In this document: positions 35,945 through 43,283 of the stretch, piece after piece
Layout: every line of letters begins with the position of its first letter
How positions within the stretch are numbered: position 1 is the first letter of the stretch
Assembly: GCA_900696465.1 (NCBI GenBank)
Contig: CAADGE010000036.1
Span: 47,897 to 111,896, forward strand
Length of the DNA: 64,000 nt
DNA from: an uncultured Planctomycetota bacterium
GTDB taxonomy: Bacteria > Planctomycetota > Phycisphaerae > UBA1845 > UTPLA1
Reading direction: 5' to 3'
The notes under the pieces: model-generated
Databases searched by the model: none
Seen by the model: only the letters and a program-made list of their open reading frames with translations
What the model was told of the DNA's origin: nothing
Translations under genes and position numbers: made by a program

Positions 35945-36460
35945 TCAGCCCCGCAGCCCCTGAATCGCCAGAAGGATCGTAGCACCGCCGATCACCATTG
36001 CCGCGGCCGTCTTGAAGGCAAGTCCCACGGCCCGGCCGAGCGTCGCAAAAAGGCCGACACGCACGCCGAAGGCGACATCATCCCGCTTGGTCATCTCCGC
36101 CGCCACGGCGCCGAGAAAGCAGCCGATCAGCCCGCCGATGACCACACCGATGATCGGCAACGGCACGGATACCAACAACATACCCAGAAATCCGCCGATC
36201 AGGGCACCGACGGCGGCCCGTCGGCTCGCACCTGCCCGTCGGGCGGCGATCATCGAGGCCAGTGTGTCCACGACTTCGGCACAGATGGCGAAGGCCGCCA
36301 GCCCGGCCAGCCACTTCCAGCCCAACCTCGACCAGTCATGATAAGCGTCGTACCCGACAGCTGCGGCAAGAATCAACCACGAGCCAGGAAGCTGCAAGAC
36401 GGCAAGCAGCACACCGGTAATGCAAAACAGGATCAATATGACAAACAGTGCGATTTCCAT
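35945..36460 (-). CDS. DUF456 membrane protein
   Basis: The protein of 171 residues is built of about four to five glycine-rich helices (ALFVILILFCITGVLLAVL, LPIIGVVIGGLIGCFLGAVAAE). The LPGSWLIL motif near residue 25 and the later glycine-zipper segment AAVGALIGGFLGMLL fit the DUF456 family. Its function is unknown; glycine-zipper membrane proteins may form pores or act in envelope stress. It is 119 nt downstream of the microcompartment operon on the same strand and might be read through from it. Confidence 0.75.
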   Translation of the reverse strand: MEIALFVILILFCITGVLLAVLQLPGSWLILAAAVGYDAYHDWSRLGWKWLAGLAAFAICAEVVDTLASMIAARRAGASRRAAVGALIGGFLGMLLVSVPLPIIGVVIGGLIGCFLGAVAAEMTKRDDVAFGVRVGLFATLGRAVGLAFKTAAAMVIGGATILLAIQGLRG

Positions 36461-36579
36461 TCATGCATTCGCTGAGCGTTCCTCAGTGGGTGACGACGCA
36501 CGTGCGGCGATGTGGCTTGTATGAGTAATGCAAGGATCGGGGTGGTGACATGGGGAAGCACTAGCTAGCACGTGTCATC

Positions 36580-36849
36580 TTAACGTACCATCACCTCATC
36601 CACGATACCGACAATCACGCTGCGCACAGGTCCCTGCGGATCGTCCAGCACCTGCCGGGCGCCGTTTCCCTCGTCGTTGATCAGCACCGTCTCGCCGACG
36701 CCCGCGTCCACGACATCCACGGCGATCACATACTTACCCGTCGGTTTGCCGCCCTCGTCAATCCCGTCAACAACGAGCAGCTTTCGATTGTCGTAGAATG
36801 GGTGGTTGATCGTCGAGAATATCGAACCGCGCACGATGCCGAGGATCAT
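36580..36849 (-). CDS. BMC-P pentamer shell protein (EutN/CcmL), copy 3
   Basis: This 89-residue vertex protein of the EutN/CcmL family forms pentamers that cap the corners of a microcompartment. MILGIVRGSIFSTINHP is the typical N-terminal strand, KYVIAVDVVDAGVGETVLINDEGNGARQV the conserved central part with the GxGExVxxxxGxxAR motif, and IVGIVDEV the closing strand. ATG 36849 with a GGGAGAAG site upstream is preferred over the 12-codon longer frame. It is the last shell gene of the operon. Confidence 0.93.
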   Translation of the reverse strand: MILGIVRGSIFSTINHPFYDNRKLLVVDGIDEGGKPTGKYVIAVDVVDAGVGETVLINDEGNGARQVLDDPQGPVRSVIVGIVDEVMVR

Positions 36850-36871
36850 ACAACTTCTTCTCCCGACGCTT

Positions 36872-37138
36872 TCAAACGTCAACACCGTCGACGATGCCGA
36901 CGATCGTATGATCTACCGGGACGAACCACGGTTTGAGGGCCAGCGCCGCTTCTCGGCCGCCTTCGTAATAGACCAGTTCGCCGGGGCCGGCCATGCGTGT
37001 TGCATCGCAACAGACGATCGGCCCGCCGACTGACTTCTGCTCCTTCGACAACGGCTGAACGATCAGCATCGGCACACCGGCGAGACCATCATATACCACA
37101 CAGGGTACCACGGTACCGATGACGCGACCGAGCAGCAT
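36872..37138 (-). CDS. BMC-P pentamer shell protein (EutN/CcmL), copy 2
   Basis: The 88-residue EutN/CcmL-family protein starts MLLGRVIGTVVP. Its central motif is degenerate (GPGELVYYEGGREAALAL), and it contains PIVCCDATRMAG with two adjacent cysteines. It ends TIVGIVDGVDV. The ATG overlaps the preceding stop as TGATG, with a GGAGGG ribosome site inside the upstream gene, indicating strong coupling. The divergence from the other two pentamer genes suggests distinct vertex roles. Confidence 0.92.
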   Translation of the reverse strand: MLLGRVIGTVVPCVVYDGLAGVPMLIVQPLSKEQKSVGGPIVCCDATRMAGPGELVYYEGGREAALALKPWFVPVDHTIVGIVDGVDV

Positions 37139-37719
37139 CACACACCCTCCGCGAAGGTGGTCGACCGCCGCAGGATGCCGCGTAGTTCCGCGTCCGCACG
37201 GGGAATCACCGCCGTCCAGACGTGCTGATTTTTGTAGGCGATCCGCCCGCTGCCGATTTCAATCGCCGCTTCCACGTCCGCCTGCTCACCGGCGAAGTGG
37301 GCCAGGCCCTTGCCATGAAGTCCGTCGCCGAGGCGAATCCGAACCACTTCAACGCGTGCACCTTTGACCGCCGCATCGGCCGCTTCGATGACGGATGCCA
37401 TCGTCGTCGTTTCGATGACGCCGATTGTGTCGGCGTCCCACTTGCCCGCTTCGTCTAGGATGGCCGCCCGCACGCTCGATGCAACTTCGGGAAGCAGGAC
37501 GCGATCAATCACGCAATCTGCTCCAAGTCGCAGGCCTTCGACATACGACTCCTCGACGGCTGCGACCTGTCCAGAGAAAAGGATCGCATACTTGCCCGGC
37601 TGGAGCGTACCCGCGCGCAGGATGGTCACCGGCGCCTTCTTGACGAGCGCGTCGCTCGCCCGCGTGCCCGCGGCGATGCTGCCGTATTCGATCAATGCAA
37701 TGGCGGGATCGTCGGGCAC
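37138..37719 (-). CDS. BMC-T tandem-domain shell protein (single-layer type)
   Basis: The 193-residue protein carries two BMC folds in tandem. The first runs about residues 5-90 (ALIEYGSIAAGTRASDALVKKAPV ... SGQVAAVEES). The second runs about 95-180 (TIGVIETTTMASVIEAADAAVKGA ... FAGEQADVEAAIEIG). It forms trimers that look like hexamers in the shell facet. It resembles Haliangium ochraceum BMC-T1. The loop where PduT carries its Fe-S cysteine reads GTLQPGK here, so no pore cluster is expected. The start is GTG, 7 nt after the dehydrogenase stop. Confidence 0.88.
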   Translation of the reverse strand: MPDDPAIALIEYGSIAAGTRASDALVKKAPVTILRAGTLQPGKYAILFSGQVAAVEESYVEGLRLGADCVIDRVLLPEVASSVRAAILDEAGKWDADTIGVIETTTMASVIEAADAAVKGARVEVVRIRLGDGLHGKGLAHFAGEQADVEAAIEIGSGRIAYKNQHVWTAVIPRADAELRGILRRSTTFAEGV

Positions 37720-37726
37720 GTCTGTC

Positions 37727-39220
37727 TCACACGATTCGGAAGTGATCCTTGAGCACGCAGCGGCGTTCGCGCGAGAACGATCGCGGATCCGTCAGCCCTT
37801 CGCCCGTCGGGCTGGCGATCGAGAATGAGCTGTATCCCTCGCCGCCTTCACCGAGTCCAGCGTAAATCGGGGCGTTCTTCACGAAGATGCTGGTGTTGAT
37901 TTCCCGGGCCATGCGACTGAGCCGCCCCAGGTGCATCGAGTGCATCGACGCCGAGTGGCCGAAACGATGCTCGGCGGCGATTGCGAGGTCAATTGCCTCG
38001 TCGGCATTCGCCACGCGTGCCACCGGCAGCACCGGCATAAGCTGCTCGGTCCAGATCAGCGGATGCTCGACCGGCACATCCAGCACAGCGAGTCGCACCG
38101 TGTCCGGCACGCGCATGCCGATCTGCTCAAGGATCACGTTCGCGTTCTTGCCGACCCATTTCTTATTCGTGACGCCGGGCTTGCGCGGGCCGCGGGTCTC
38201 CTCAAAGATGACTTTCTCGATTGCTGCCGTCTGCGGCTTCGTCAGCACAACGGCGCCGGCTGCTTCCATGGCCTTGAGAAATCGATCAGCCACCGACTGG
38301 ACGACGAATACTTCCTTCTCGTCCGTGCAGATGACGTTGTTGTCCAGCGAAGCGCCGAGCACGACGTCGCGGCCGGCACGCTCAATGTCCGCGGTCTCAT
38401 CAACAACCACCGGTGGATTGCCCGGGCCGGCACAGATCGCCCGCTTGCCGCTGGCCATGGCGGCTTGAACGACACCAGGACCGCCGGTGACGACGAGCAG
38501 GCGGATGCCCTTGTGGTGCATCAGCTCCTGCGCGCTTTCAATGGTCGGCTCGGCCATGGCGGTGACGACATTCGGAGGACCGCCGGCCCGAAGGATGGCT
38601 TCGTTGATCAGCCCGACGTTTCGGCACGAAACCCGCCTGGCGTTCGGGTGAACGTTGAAAACGACCGTATTGCCGGCGGAGATCATGCCGATCGTATTGC
38701 AGATGATTGTCGACGTTGGGTTCGTCGTCGGCGTGATGGCGGCAATGACGCCGAAGGGCGCCCGCTCCATGACCGTCAGGCCGTCGTCGCCCGACCAGGC
38801 ACGCGGTTCGAGCACTTCCGGTCCCGGCGTCTTGCGTGTGACCAGGCGGTTCTTGAGAATCTTGTCCTCCACGCGGCCGAGGCCGGTTTCCTCGTGGGCG
38901 TCGCGGGCAAGCGAGATCGCATGTGCCATCATGGACGCACGGACTTCCGCGATGATGACCTTGCGTTTTTCAAGACCGAGTTTTGAGAACTCGACAAAGG
39001 ACGCCTGCGCCGCTGCAACACATTCATCGATCGATCGAAAGACGCCCATCGGCAGGGCACCACCCCGGGCGAGCGATTCGTGATCGGCCGGTCGAAGTTG
39101 CGGCGCTTTCGGCGATGTCTCGGCAGCCGCCGCAGCGGGAGCGGATGGCGCGGCGGTGCGCAACCGGTCGGCCACGCGCCGGGCTATCGCATCGATCTGA
39201 AAATCGGAAAGCTGCGACAC
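37727..39220 (-). CDS. CoA-acylating aldehyde dehydrogenase, microcompartment cargo
   Basis: This PduP/EutE-like enzyme oxidises an aldehyde to its acyl-CoA with NAD+ and CoA, about 497 residues. The catalytic Cys lies in NNVICTDEKEVFVV. AITPTTNPTSTI, VTGGPGVVQAAMASGKRA, CAGPGNPPVVVDE and GGEGYSSFSIASPTGEGLTD are family landmarks. The frame is open to ATG 39241, but GTG 39220 has GGAGG 7 nt upstream and is preferred. This puts the amphipathic helix SQLSDFQIDAIARRVADRL at the very N-terminus, the place and pattern of an encapsulation peptide. An Ala/Pro-rich linker follows to residue ~55. It is the only recognisable enzyme in the microcompartment operon. Confidence 0.92.
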   Translation of the reverse strand: MSQLSDFQIDAIARRVADRLRTAAPSAPAAAAAETSPKAPQLRPADHESLARGGALPMGVFRSIDECVAAAQASFVEFSKLGLEKRKVIIAEVRASMMAHAISLARDAHEETGLGRVEDKILKNRLVTRKTPGPEVLEPRAWSGDDGLTVMERAPFGVIAAITPTTNPTSTIICNTIGMISAGNTVVFNVHPNARRVSCRNVGLINEAILRAGGPPNVVTAMAEPTIESAQELMHHKGIRLLVVTGGPGVVQAAMASGKRAICAGPGNPPVVVDETADIERAGRDVVLGASLDNNVICTDEKEVFVVQSVADRFLKAMEAAGAVVLTKPQTAAIEKVIFEETRGPRKPGVTNKKWVGKNANVILEQIGMRVPDTVRLAVLDVPVEHPLIWTEQLMPVLPVARVANADEAIDLAIAAEHRFGHSASMHSMHLGRLSRMAREINTSIFVKNAPIYAGLGEGGEGYSSFSIASPTGEGLTDPRSFSRERRCVLKDHFRIV

Positions 39221-39355
39221 CGAAATGCCTCCGCGAAGCATCAATCAAACGCGGCTGTGTGAAGCCATGAACGTCCAGCTACAACCGACGGAATGAGAAG
39301 GTCCGGCTGTTATGTGCGAGTCGTCGCGTCATTCTTGGCACTCGCCAATTGACGT

Positions 39356-39643
39356 TTATTTCTTGTACTTCTGGTCCCCGCCGACCTCCCATTGATCGAC
39401 GATGGCCATCACCACCGCATCCACCGGGCGCTTGTCGGTCATCACCGTCTGCCGGGCACTCGATCCGCTCGCGTACATCACCATCTCGCCCACGCCGGCA
39501 CCCACGGCATCGGCCGCAACGACGGTCGGGCCGGTCGCTTTGCCGTCCATGTCGACGCCGCGCAGCAGCAGAAACTTGAGCCCGTCAAGACTCTGTTCCT
39601 TGCGCGTCGAGACGACGGTGCCGATGACTTGCGCGAGCAGCAT
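39356..39643 (-). CDS. BMC-P pentamer shell protein (EutN/CcmL), copy 1
   Basis: This 95-residue EutN/CcmL protein has [19 protein letters not shown] at the start. [32 protein letters not shown] carries the intact central motif, and [11 protein letters not shown] closes the domain. It is the pentamer closest to the family consensus and is probably the major vertex protein. The basic tail QKYKK is short. ATG 39643 begins the conserved strand. Confidence 0.94.
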   Translation of the reverse strand: MLLAQVIGTVVSTRKEQSLDGLKFLLLRGVDMDGKATGPTVVAADAVGAGVGEMVMYASGSSARQTVMTDKRPVDAVVMAIVDQWEVGGDQKYKK

Positions 39644-39754
39644 GTTCTTTGTGTCCGAAGGGATCAACCGAGACTCGGGGTTTGAGAAAGCAGAAGGACG
39701 ACGGCTTGTGCCATCCCTTCACGGCCTTCTCAATCCCGCATCCAGCGGTTTTAC

Positions 39755-40066
39755 TCAGTTACTGCCTTTCGCCGACTTTCTCGCCTGCTCCAGTCGGCCC
39801 AGCGGGAGGACCAGATCGACGTTCGTGTGCGGCCGCGCGATCACATGGACCGAAACGATCTCGCCCACGCGTGAAGCCGCGGCCTGGCCGGCGTCGCACG
39901 CCGCCTTCACCGCCGCCACATCGCCACGGACGATCGCGGTCACGTAGCCGCCGCCGATCTTCTCGTAGCTGACCAGTTCCACTTTGGCGGCCTTCGTCAT
40001 CGCGTCGGCGGCCTCGACCATCGCGGCAAAACCGCGCGTTTCTATCATTCCCAGTGCGTCGGTCAT
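39755..40066 (-). CDS. BMC-H hexamer shell protein
   Basis: This 103-residue single-BMC-domain protein forms the hexagonal tiles of the shell facets. [48 protein letters not shown], and the C-terminal [14 protein letters not shown] are all canonical. The ATG at 40066 has a perfect GGAGGT ribosome site. It is the only hexamer gene in the operon, so it must be made in large excess over the pentamers. A stem-loop lies just upstream at 40088-40111. The following 111-nt gap contains a loose TTGAGAA/TTCTCAA pairing (39682-39688 with 39727-39733). Confidence 0.95.
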   Translation of the reverse strand: MTDALGMIETRGFAAMVEAADAMTKAAKVELVSYEKIGGGYVTAIVRGDVAAVKAACDAGQAAASRVGEIVSVHVIARPHTNVDLVLPLGRLEQARKSAKGSN

Positions 40067-40087
40067 CGAATCGTACCTCCCGCTCAA

Positions 40088-40111
40088 GCCGACGGATGGC
40101 AATCCATCGGC
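40088..40111 (-). promoter_or_regulatory. intercistronic stem-loop upstream of the BMC-H gene
   Basis: On the transcribed (minus) strand GCCGATGGAT and ATCCGTCGGC form a 10-bp stem with one G-U pair and the loop TGCC. No T tract follows. It sits between the first two shell genes, 22 nt before the hexamer ATG, and could affect mRNA stability or relative expression. Confidence 0.5.
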
Positions 40112-40155
40112 GTCGTTATGCAAAATGCTCTGTCTCTGGCTCGATCCTTCATGTC

Positions 40156-40794
40156 CTAATGGTGTTTCTTCTCGATCACCCGGCCGCTGACTTCCGCGAC
40201 GCACTGCTCGGCGGCTCGGTAGGCCACGTCGATATCGCGCTCCTCGCCACCCAGATAGATGCGACCGAAGCTGCCGAAGGTGCGAACTTCCAGGATGTTG
40301 ATCTCCGCCGCTTTTTCCGCCTCGTTCGCAGCAAGGGCCGCGTACGCCGCCGGCTCAAGCTCCATTACATACAGCGTGTGGCCGGGCAGAATCATATTAC
40401 CATGCCGCATGCGGTTGATGAGCTGCGTCTGATAGGCATCGACATTGCGAATCACCTGGCTCGACAGCACGCGCGGTTTGTGGCGATCCTCTTCTCGGAG
40501 GCCCAGCGTCTCCAGGATCGATCGGCCGGCCTGGCGGATGTCCGCCTGCGATTCGGAGTGAATCTCGAGCATGCCGTAGAGCCGCTCGACAATCTGCATG
40601 CCCGGCGTGACCCGAGTACTCTTCAGCGCGATGTCGGTAATGCGGTTGATCTCGATGCCGGGCGAAATTTCGATGTACAGCGAGGCCATTCGCGGCACGG
40701 GCAAAAAGCCCTGGGCTACGGTCGCGATGAACGACGCGAACTGCGGCTGCATGCTGTCGAGAAAGACGTAAGAGCGAAGATCGACGTTGCTCAT
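40156..40794 (-). CDS. BMC-T tandem-domain shell protein (double-stacking type)
   Basis: The 212-residue shell protein has two BMC-like domains. [37 protein letters not shown] and [17 protein letters not shown] form the first. [40 protein letters not shown] and the C-terminal [12 protein letters not shown] form the second. The arrangement strongly recalls the Haliangium ochraceum BMC-T2/T3 proteins, whose trimers stack in pairs to make gated pores. As first gene of the operon it follows a possible TTGACA promoter. ATG 40794 ([10 protein letters not shown]) is preferred over the frame from 40821. Confidence 0.85.
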   Translation of the reverse strand: MSNVDLRSYVFLDSMQPQFASFIATVAQGFLPVPRMASLYIEISPGIEINRITDIALKSTRVTPGMQIVERLYGMLEIHSESQADIRQAGRSILETLGLREEDRHKPRVLSSQVIRNVDAYQTQLINRMRHGNMILPGHTLYVMELEPAAYAALAANEAEKAAEINILEVRTFGSFGRIYLGGEERDIDVAYRAAEQCVAEVSGRVIEKKHH

Positions 40795-40844
40795 GAGTAA
40801 CGGCGCTCGATGTTTCTGCATTGCCCCAAACGAACAAGCCGGTA

Positions 40845-40873
40845 ACGGTAGGGCGGACAGCGGGTGGTGTCAA
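40845..40873 (-). promoter_or_regulatory. candidate promoter of the microcompartment operon
   Basis: A perfect TTGACA (minus strand, 40873-40868) is followed after 17 nt by a poor -10, TACCGT (40850-40845), about 50 nt before the first shell ATG. The weak -10 would suit an activated or regulated promoter. Confidence 0.4.
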
Positions 40874-40943
40874 ATCGTCAGATCGGGCGTCGTTACAACT
40901 TCGGCCTTTTGTCCCATGCCACGAATCCCGGTAGATTCATCCT

Positions 40944-43265
40944 ATGCGTAACGACCGCAGCGATCCCGCAGGAACGGTTACACTCACGACGACCTCGCGC
41001 CTGCAGCTTACGCTCTCGATCGCCGCGGCACTCGCGGCAGCATTGCTCCTTACCATCGCCTCACTCCGCTGCATCTGGAACTCGGACTTCTGGTGGCAGT
41101 ACGCCACTGGCAGACTGATCGCCGATTCCGGCATCCCGCAGACCGACGTTTTCTCACACACGAAGACCGGTGCGGAGTGGATCGAACTCCGCTGGATCTT
41201 CTGCCTCGGGCTCTACTGTCTCTACAAAGCTTGCGGCGCTGCCGGCGTGATCCTTGCACAATGCATGGTCATGTTGGCCTCCTTCGCCGTCCTCGCTTCC
41301 ATCTTCCTCAAACGCGAAAACCTGCCGGCCGCGGCGCTGGTCCTTACCCTCGCCGTCCTCGCCGCAAGTCAGCGATTTCAGTCCCGTCCCGAACAGGTGA
41401 CGTACCTGCTGATCGCCGTTTTCCTCTACGTCATCCAGCGGGCACGCGACGGCCGAACCGCCTGGGCCTGGATTCTCCCGCCGCTGCAGATCGTCTGGAC
41501 CAATGCCCACACGCTCTTCATCCTCGGGCCGTTTCTCGTGGGTCTCTGGCTGATGAGCGAACTGTTCGACCGCTTTCGATCCCCGCGCGGGAGCGGAGCA
41601 GCAGAATCACATGCGACGGGGCGATGGCGGATCGCTGCGCTGGTATTCACGCTGACTTTCGCGGCCTGTCTGCTCAACCCCTACGGCCTGCGCGGGCTGG
41701 CTTTTCCATTTCTTCTGGCGACGGAGATTCACGGCACGGCATTCAAGGAGTACATCTCCGAGTTTGCCGGCACATTCAGCTTCTCCCAGAAGTTTACCGC
41801 CGTCATCTTCTTCGAGGCACTGCTGACGCTCTGCATCGTTTCGGCGCTCATCAACCTGCGACGGCTGGATGGCTTCTGGCTCATGGTCTGTATTTCGCTC
41901 GGCTATCTGGCGGTGATCGCCATTCGCAATCTGCCGCTTTTTTGCCTGGTGGCCGTGCCCTTCGTGATCCAGAACGTGTCGCGCAGCCAGATCTGGCATC
42001 GTCGAGGCGTATGTCAAACGTTACCGGTGATCAGCATCCTGACCAGCGCATTCGTGATCGTTATCTGTCTCGGCGCATCTTGGAGCATGGCCACCGATCG
42101 GTTCAGCGTCTGGCAGAAGGACACCAACGAGTTCGGTCTGCGAATGGCCACGAACCGATATCCGCATCGCGCCGTCGAGTTCCTCCGCGCGGCCGCGCCC
42201 GCCGGCCCGATCTTCAACACGATGATGGAAGGAAGCTACCTGCTGGCACACGGTTTCCCGGTCTTCATCGATCCCCGTTTGGAAGTCTACGGCGAGGAAT
42301 TCTTCACCGAGTACATGCAGATGCTCATGGATGAGCAGGCCTGTCGGCGCAGTCTCGAGAAGTACGGCATCCAGGTCGCCGTGGTGGACCTGATCTCGAA
42401 GGCAGTGACTTACCTGCGCGACGATCCCGCCTGGCAACTGGTCTTTTTTGACAGCGTGGCGGCTGTCTTCGTGCGAACTGATACCGCAGGCGATCTTCCG
42501 GTCGTGGGGCGCGATGTCAGTTTTGAATCGCTGCTCGCGCCGGTGCGACAGGACCTGCCCGCGCCCGTCGGGTGGAGTGATACGCCGTGGTGGCGGCGCG
42601 TCGCATCACCGTCTCATGCGCATCGCGTGGGCATGTTTCTCTTCACGTTCCGACAATACGCCCTGGCCGAATCGGTGATGAACGACGGCTTGCTTATCCA
42701 CCCGGAGGATGCCGCCCTGCACAAGGCGCGCGGCGCGACGCTCGAATGGCTCGGCCGCCCGTCAGAAGCGACCGCCGCATACGAGCAGGCGGTGAGGTTG
42801 GACCCGTCGGATTCAGCCGTCTGGGGGCTGCTGGGCCGCTGTTACTTTGCTGCCGGAGAACTATCAAAGGCCAGGCCGGCACTGGAGCGCAGCACACAGG
42901 AAGTGAAAAATGATGCCCGGCTCTGGGCGATGCTGTCGCGTATCTACATTGCCGAGCGCGATCTGGAGCGTGCGCTGGCCAGCGCACAGCAGTCCGTCCG
43001 ATGCGCGCCGGACAGCGTCATGTATCGAAAAGACCTGGCGAAGATTCATGCTGCGCGGCGGGAAATCGAACCCATGTTGGCTGCATTCCGCGAAGCAGCG
43101 CGCCTCGCGCCGCAGGACTGCGCCGTCTGGACCGATCAATTGCAGTTGTTGATCGAACTGAATCTGACAGATCGTGCCCGAGCGCTGCTCGATCAGGTGC
43201 CGCCCGCCTGCGCTACCGATGCAAAGCTGCTTGCGCTGCGCGGCCGCCTCACCGGCGGAACGTAA
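40944..43265 (+). CDS. polytopic membrane protein with C-terminal TPR repeats
   Basis: The 773-residue protein begins with about ten membrane helices in the first ~410 residues. They include LTLSIAAALAAALLLTIASL and AALVLTLAVLAA, with charged loops such as WNSDFWWQYATGRLIADSG between them. The order resembles integral-membrane glycosyltransferases, but no DXD or GT-C motif is certain. A soluble domain follows at ~410-540, then TPR units from ~545 to the end (AALHKARGATLEWLGRPSEATAAYEQAVRLDPSD and similar). Function unknown. A weak TTGTCC-17-TAGATT promoter at 40909-40937 would place the transcript start almost at the ATG. Confidence 0.7.
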   Translation: MRNDRSDPAGTVTLTTTSRLQLTLSIAAALAAALLLTIASLRCIWNSDFWWQYATGRLIADSGIPQTDVFSHTKTGAEWIELRWIFCLGLYCLYKACGAAGVILAQCMVMLASFAVLASIFLKRENLPAAALVLTLAVLAASQRFQSRPEQVTYLLIAVFLYVIQRARDGRTAWAWILPPLQIVWTNAHTLFILGPFLVGLWLMSELFDRFRSPRGSGAAESHATGRWRIAALVFTLTFAACLLNPYGLRGLAFPFLLATEIHGTAFKEYISEFAGTFSFSQKFTAVIFFEALLTLCIVSALINLRRLDGFWLMVCISLGYLAVIAIRNLPLFCLVAVPFVIQNVSRSQIWHRRGVCQTLPVISILTSAFVIVICLGASWSMATDRFSVWQKDTNEFGLRMATNRYPHRAVEFLRAAAPAGPIFNTMMEGSYLLAHGFPVFIDPRLEVYGEEFFTEYMQMLMDEQACRRSLEKYGIQVAVVDLISKAVTYLRDDPAWQLVFFDSVAAVFVRTDTAGDLPVVGRDVSFESLLAPVRQDLPAPVGWSDTPWWRRVASPSHAHRVGMFLFTFRQYALAESVMNDGLLIHPEDAALHKARGATLEWLGRPSEATAAYEQAVRLDPSDSAVWGLLGRCYFAAGELSKARPALERSTQEVKNDARLWAMLSRIYIAERDLERALASAQQSVRCAPDSVMYRKDLAKIHAARREIEPMLAAFREAARLAPQDCAVWTDQLQLLIELNLTDRARALLDQVPPACATDAKLLALRGRLTGGT

Positions 43266-43283
43266 CGAAGCCGGCAGCACGTC

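Noticed and set aside
37138..37719. PduT-like Fe-S cluster in the pore of the BMC-T protein
   Set aside because: The loop that holds the cysteine in PduT reads GTLQPGK here, so no cluster ligand is present.
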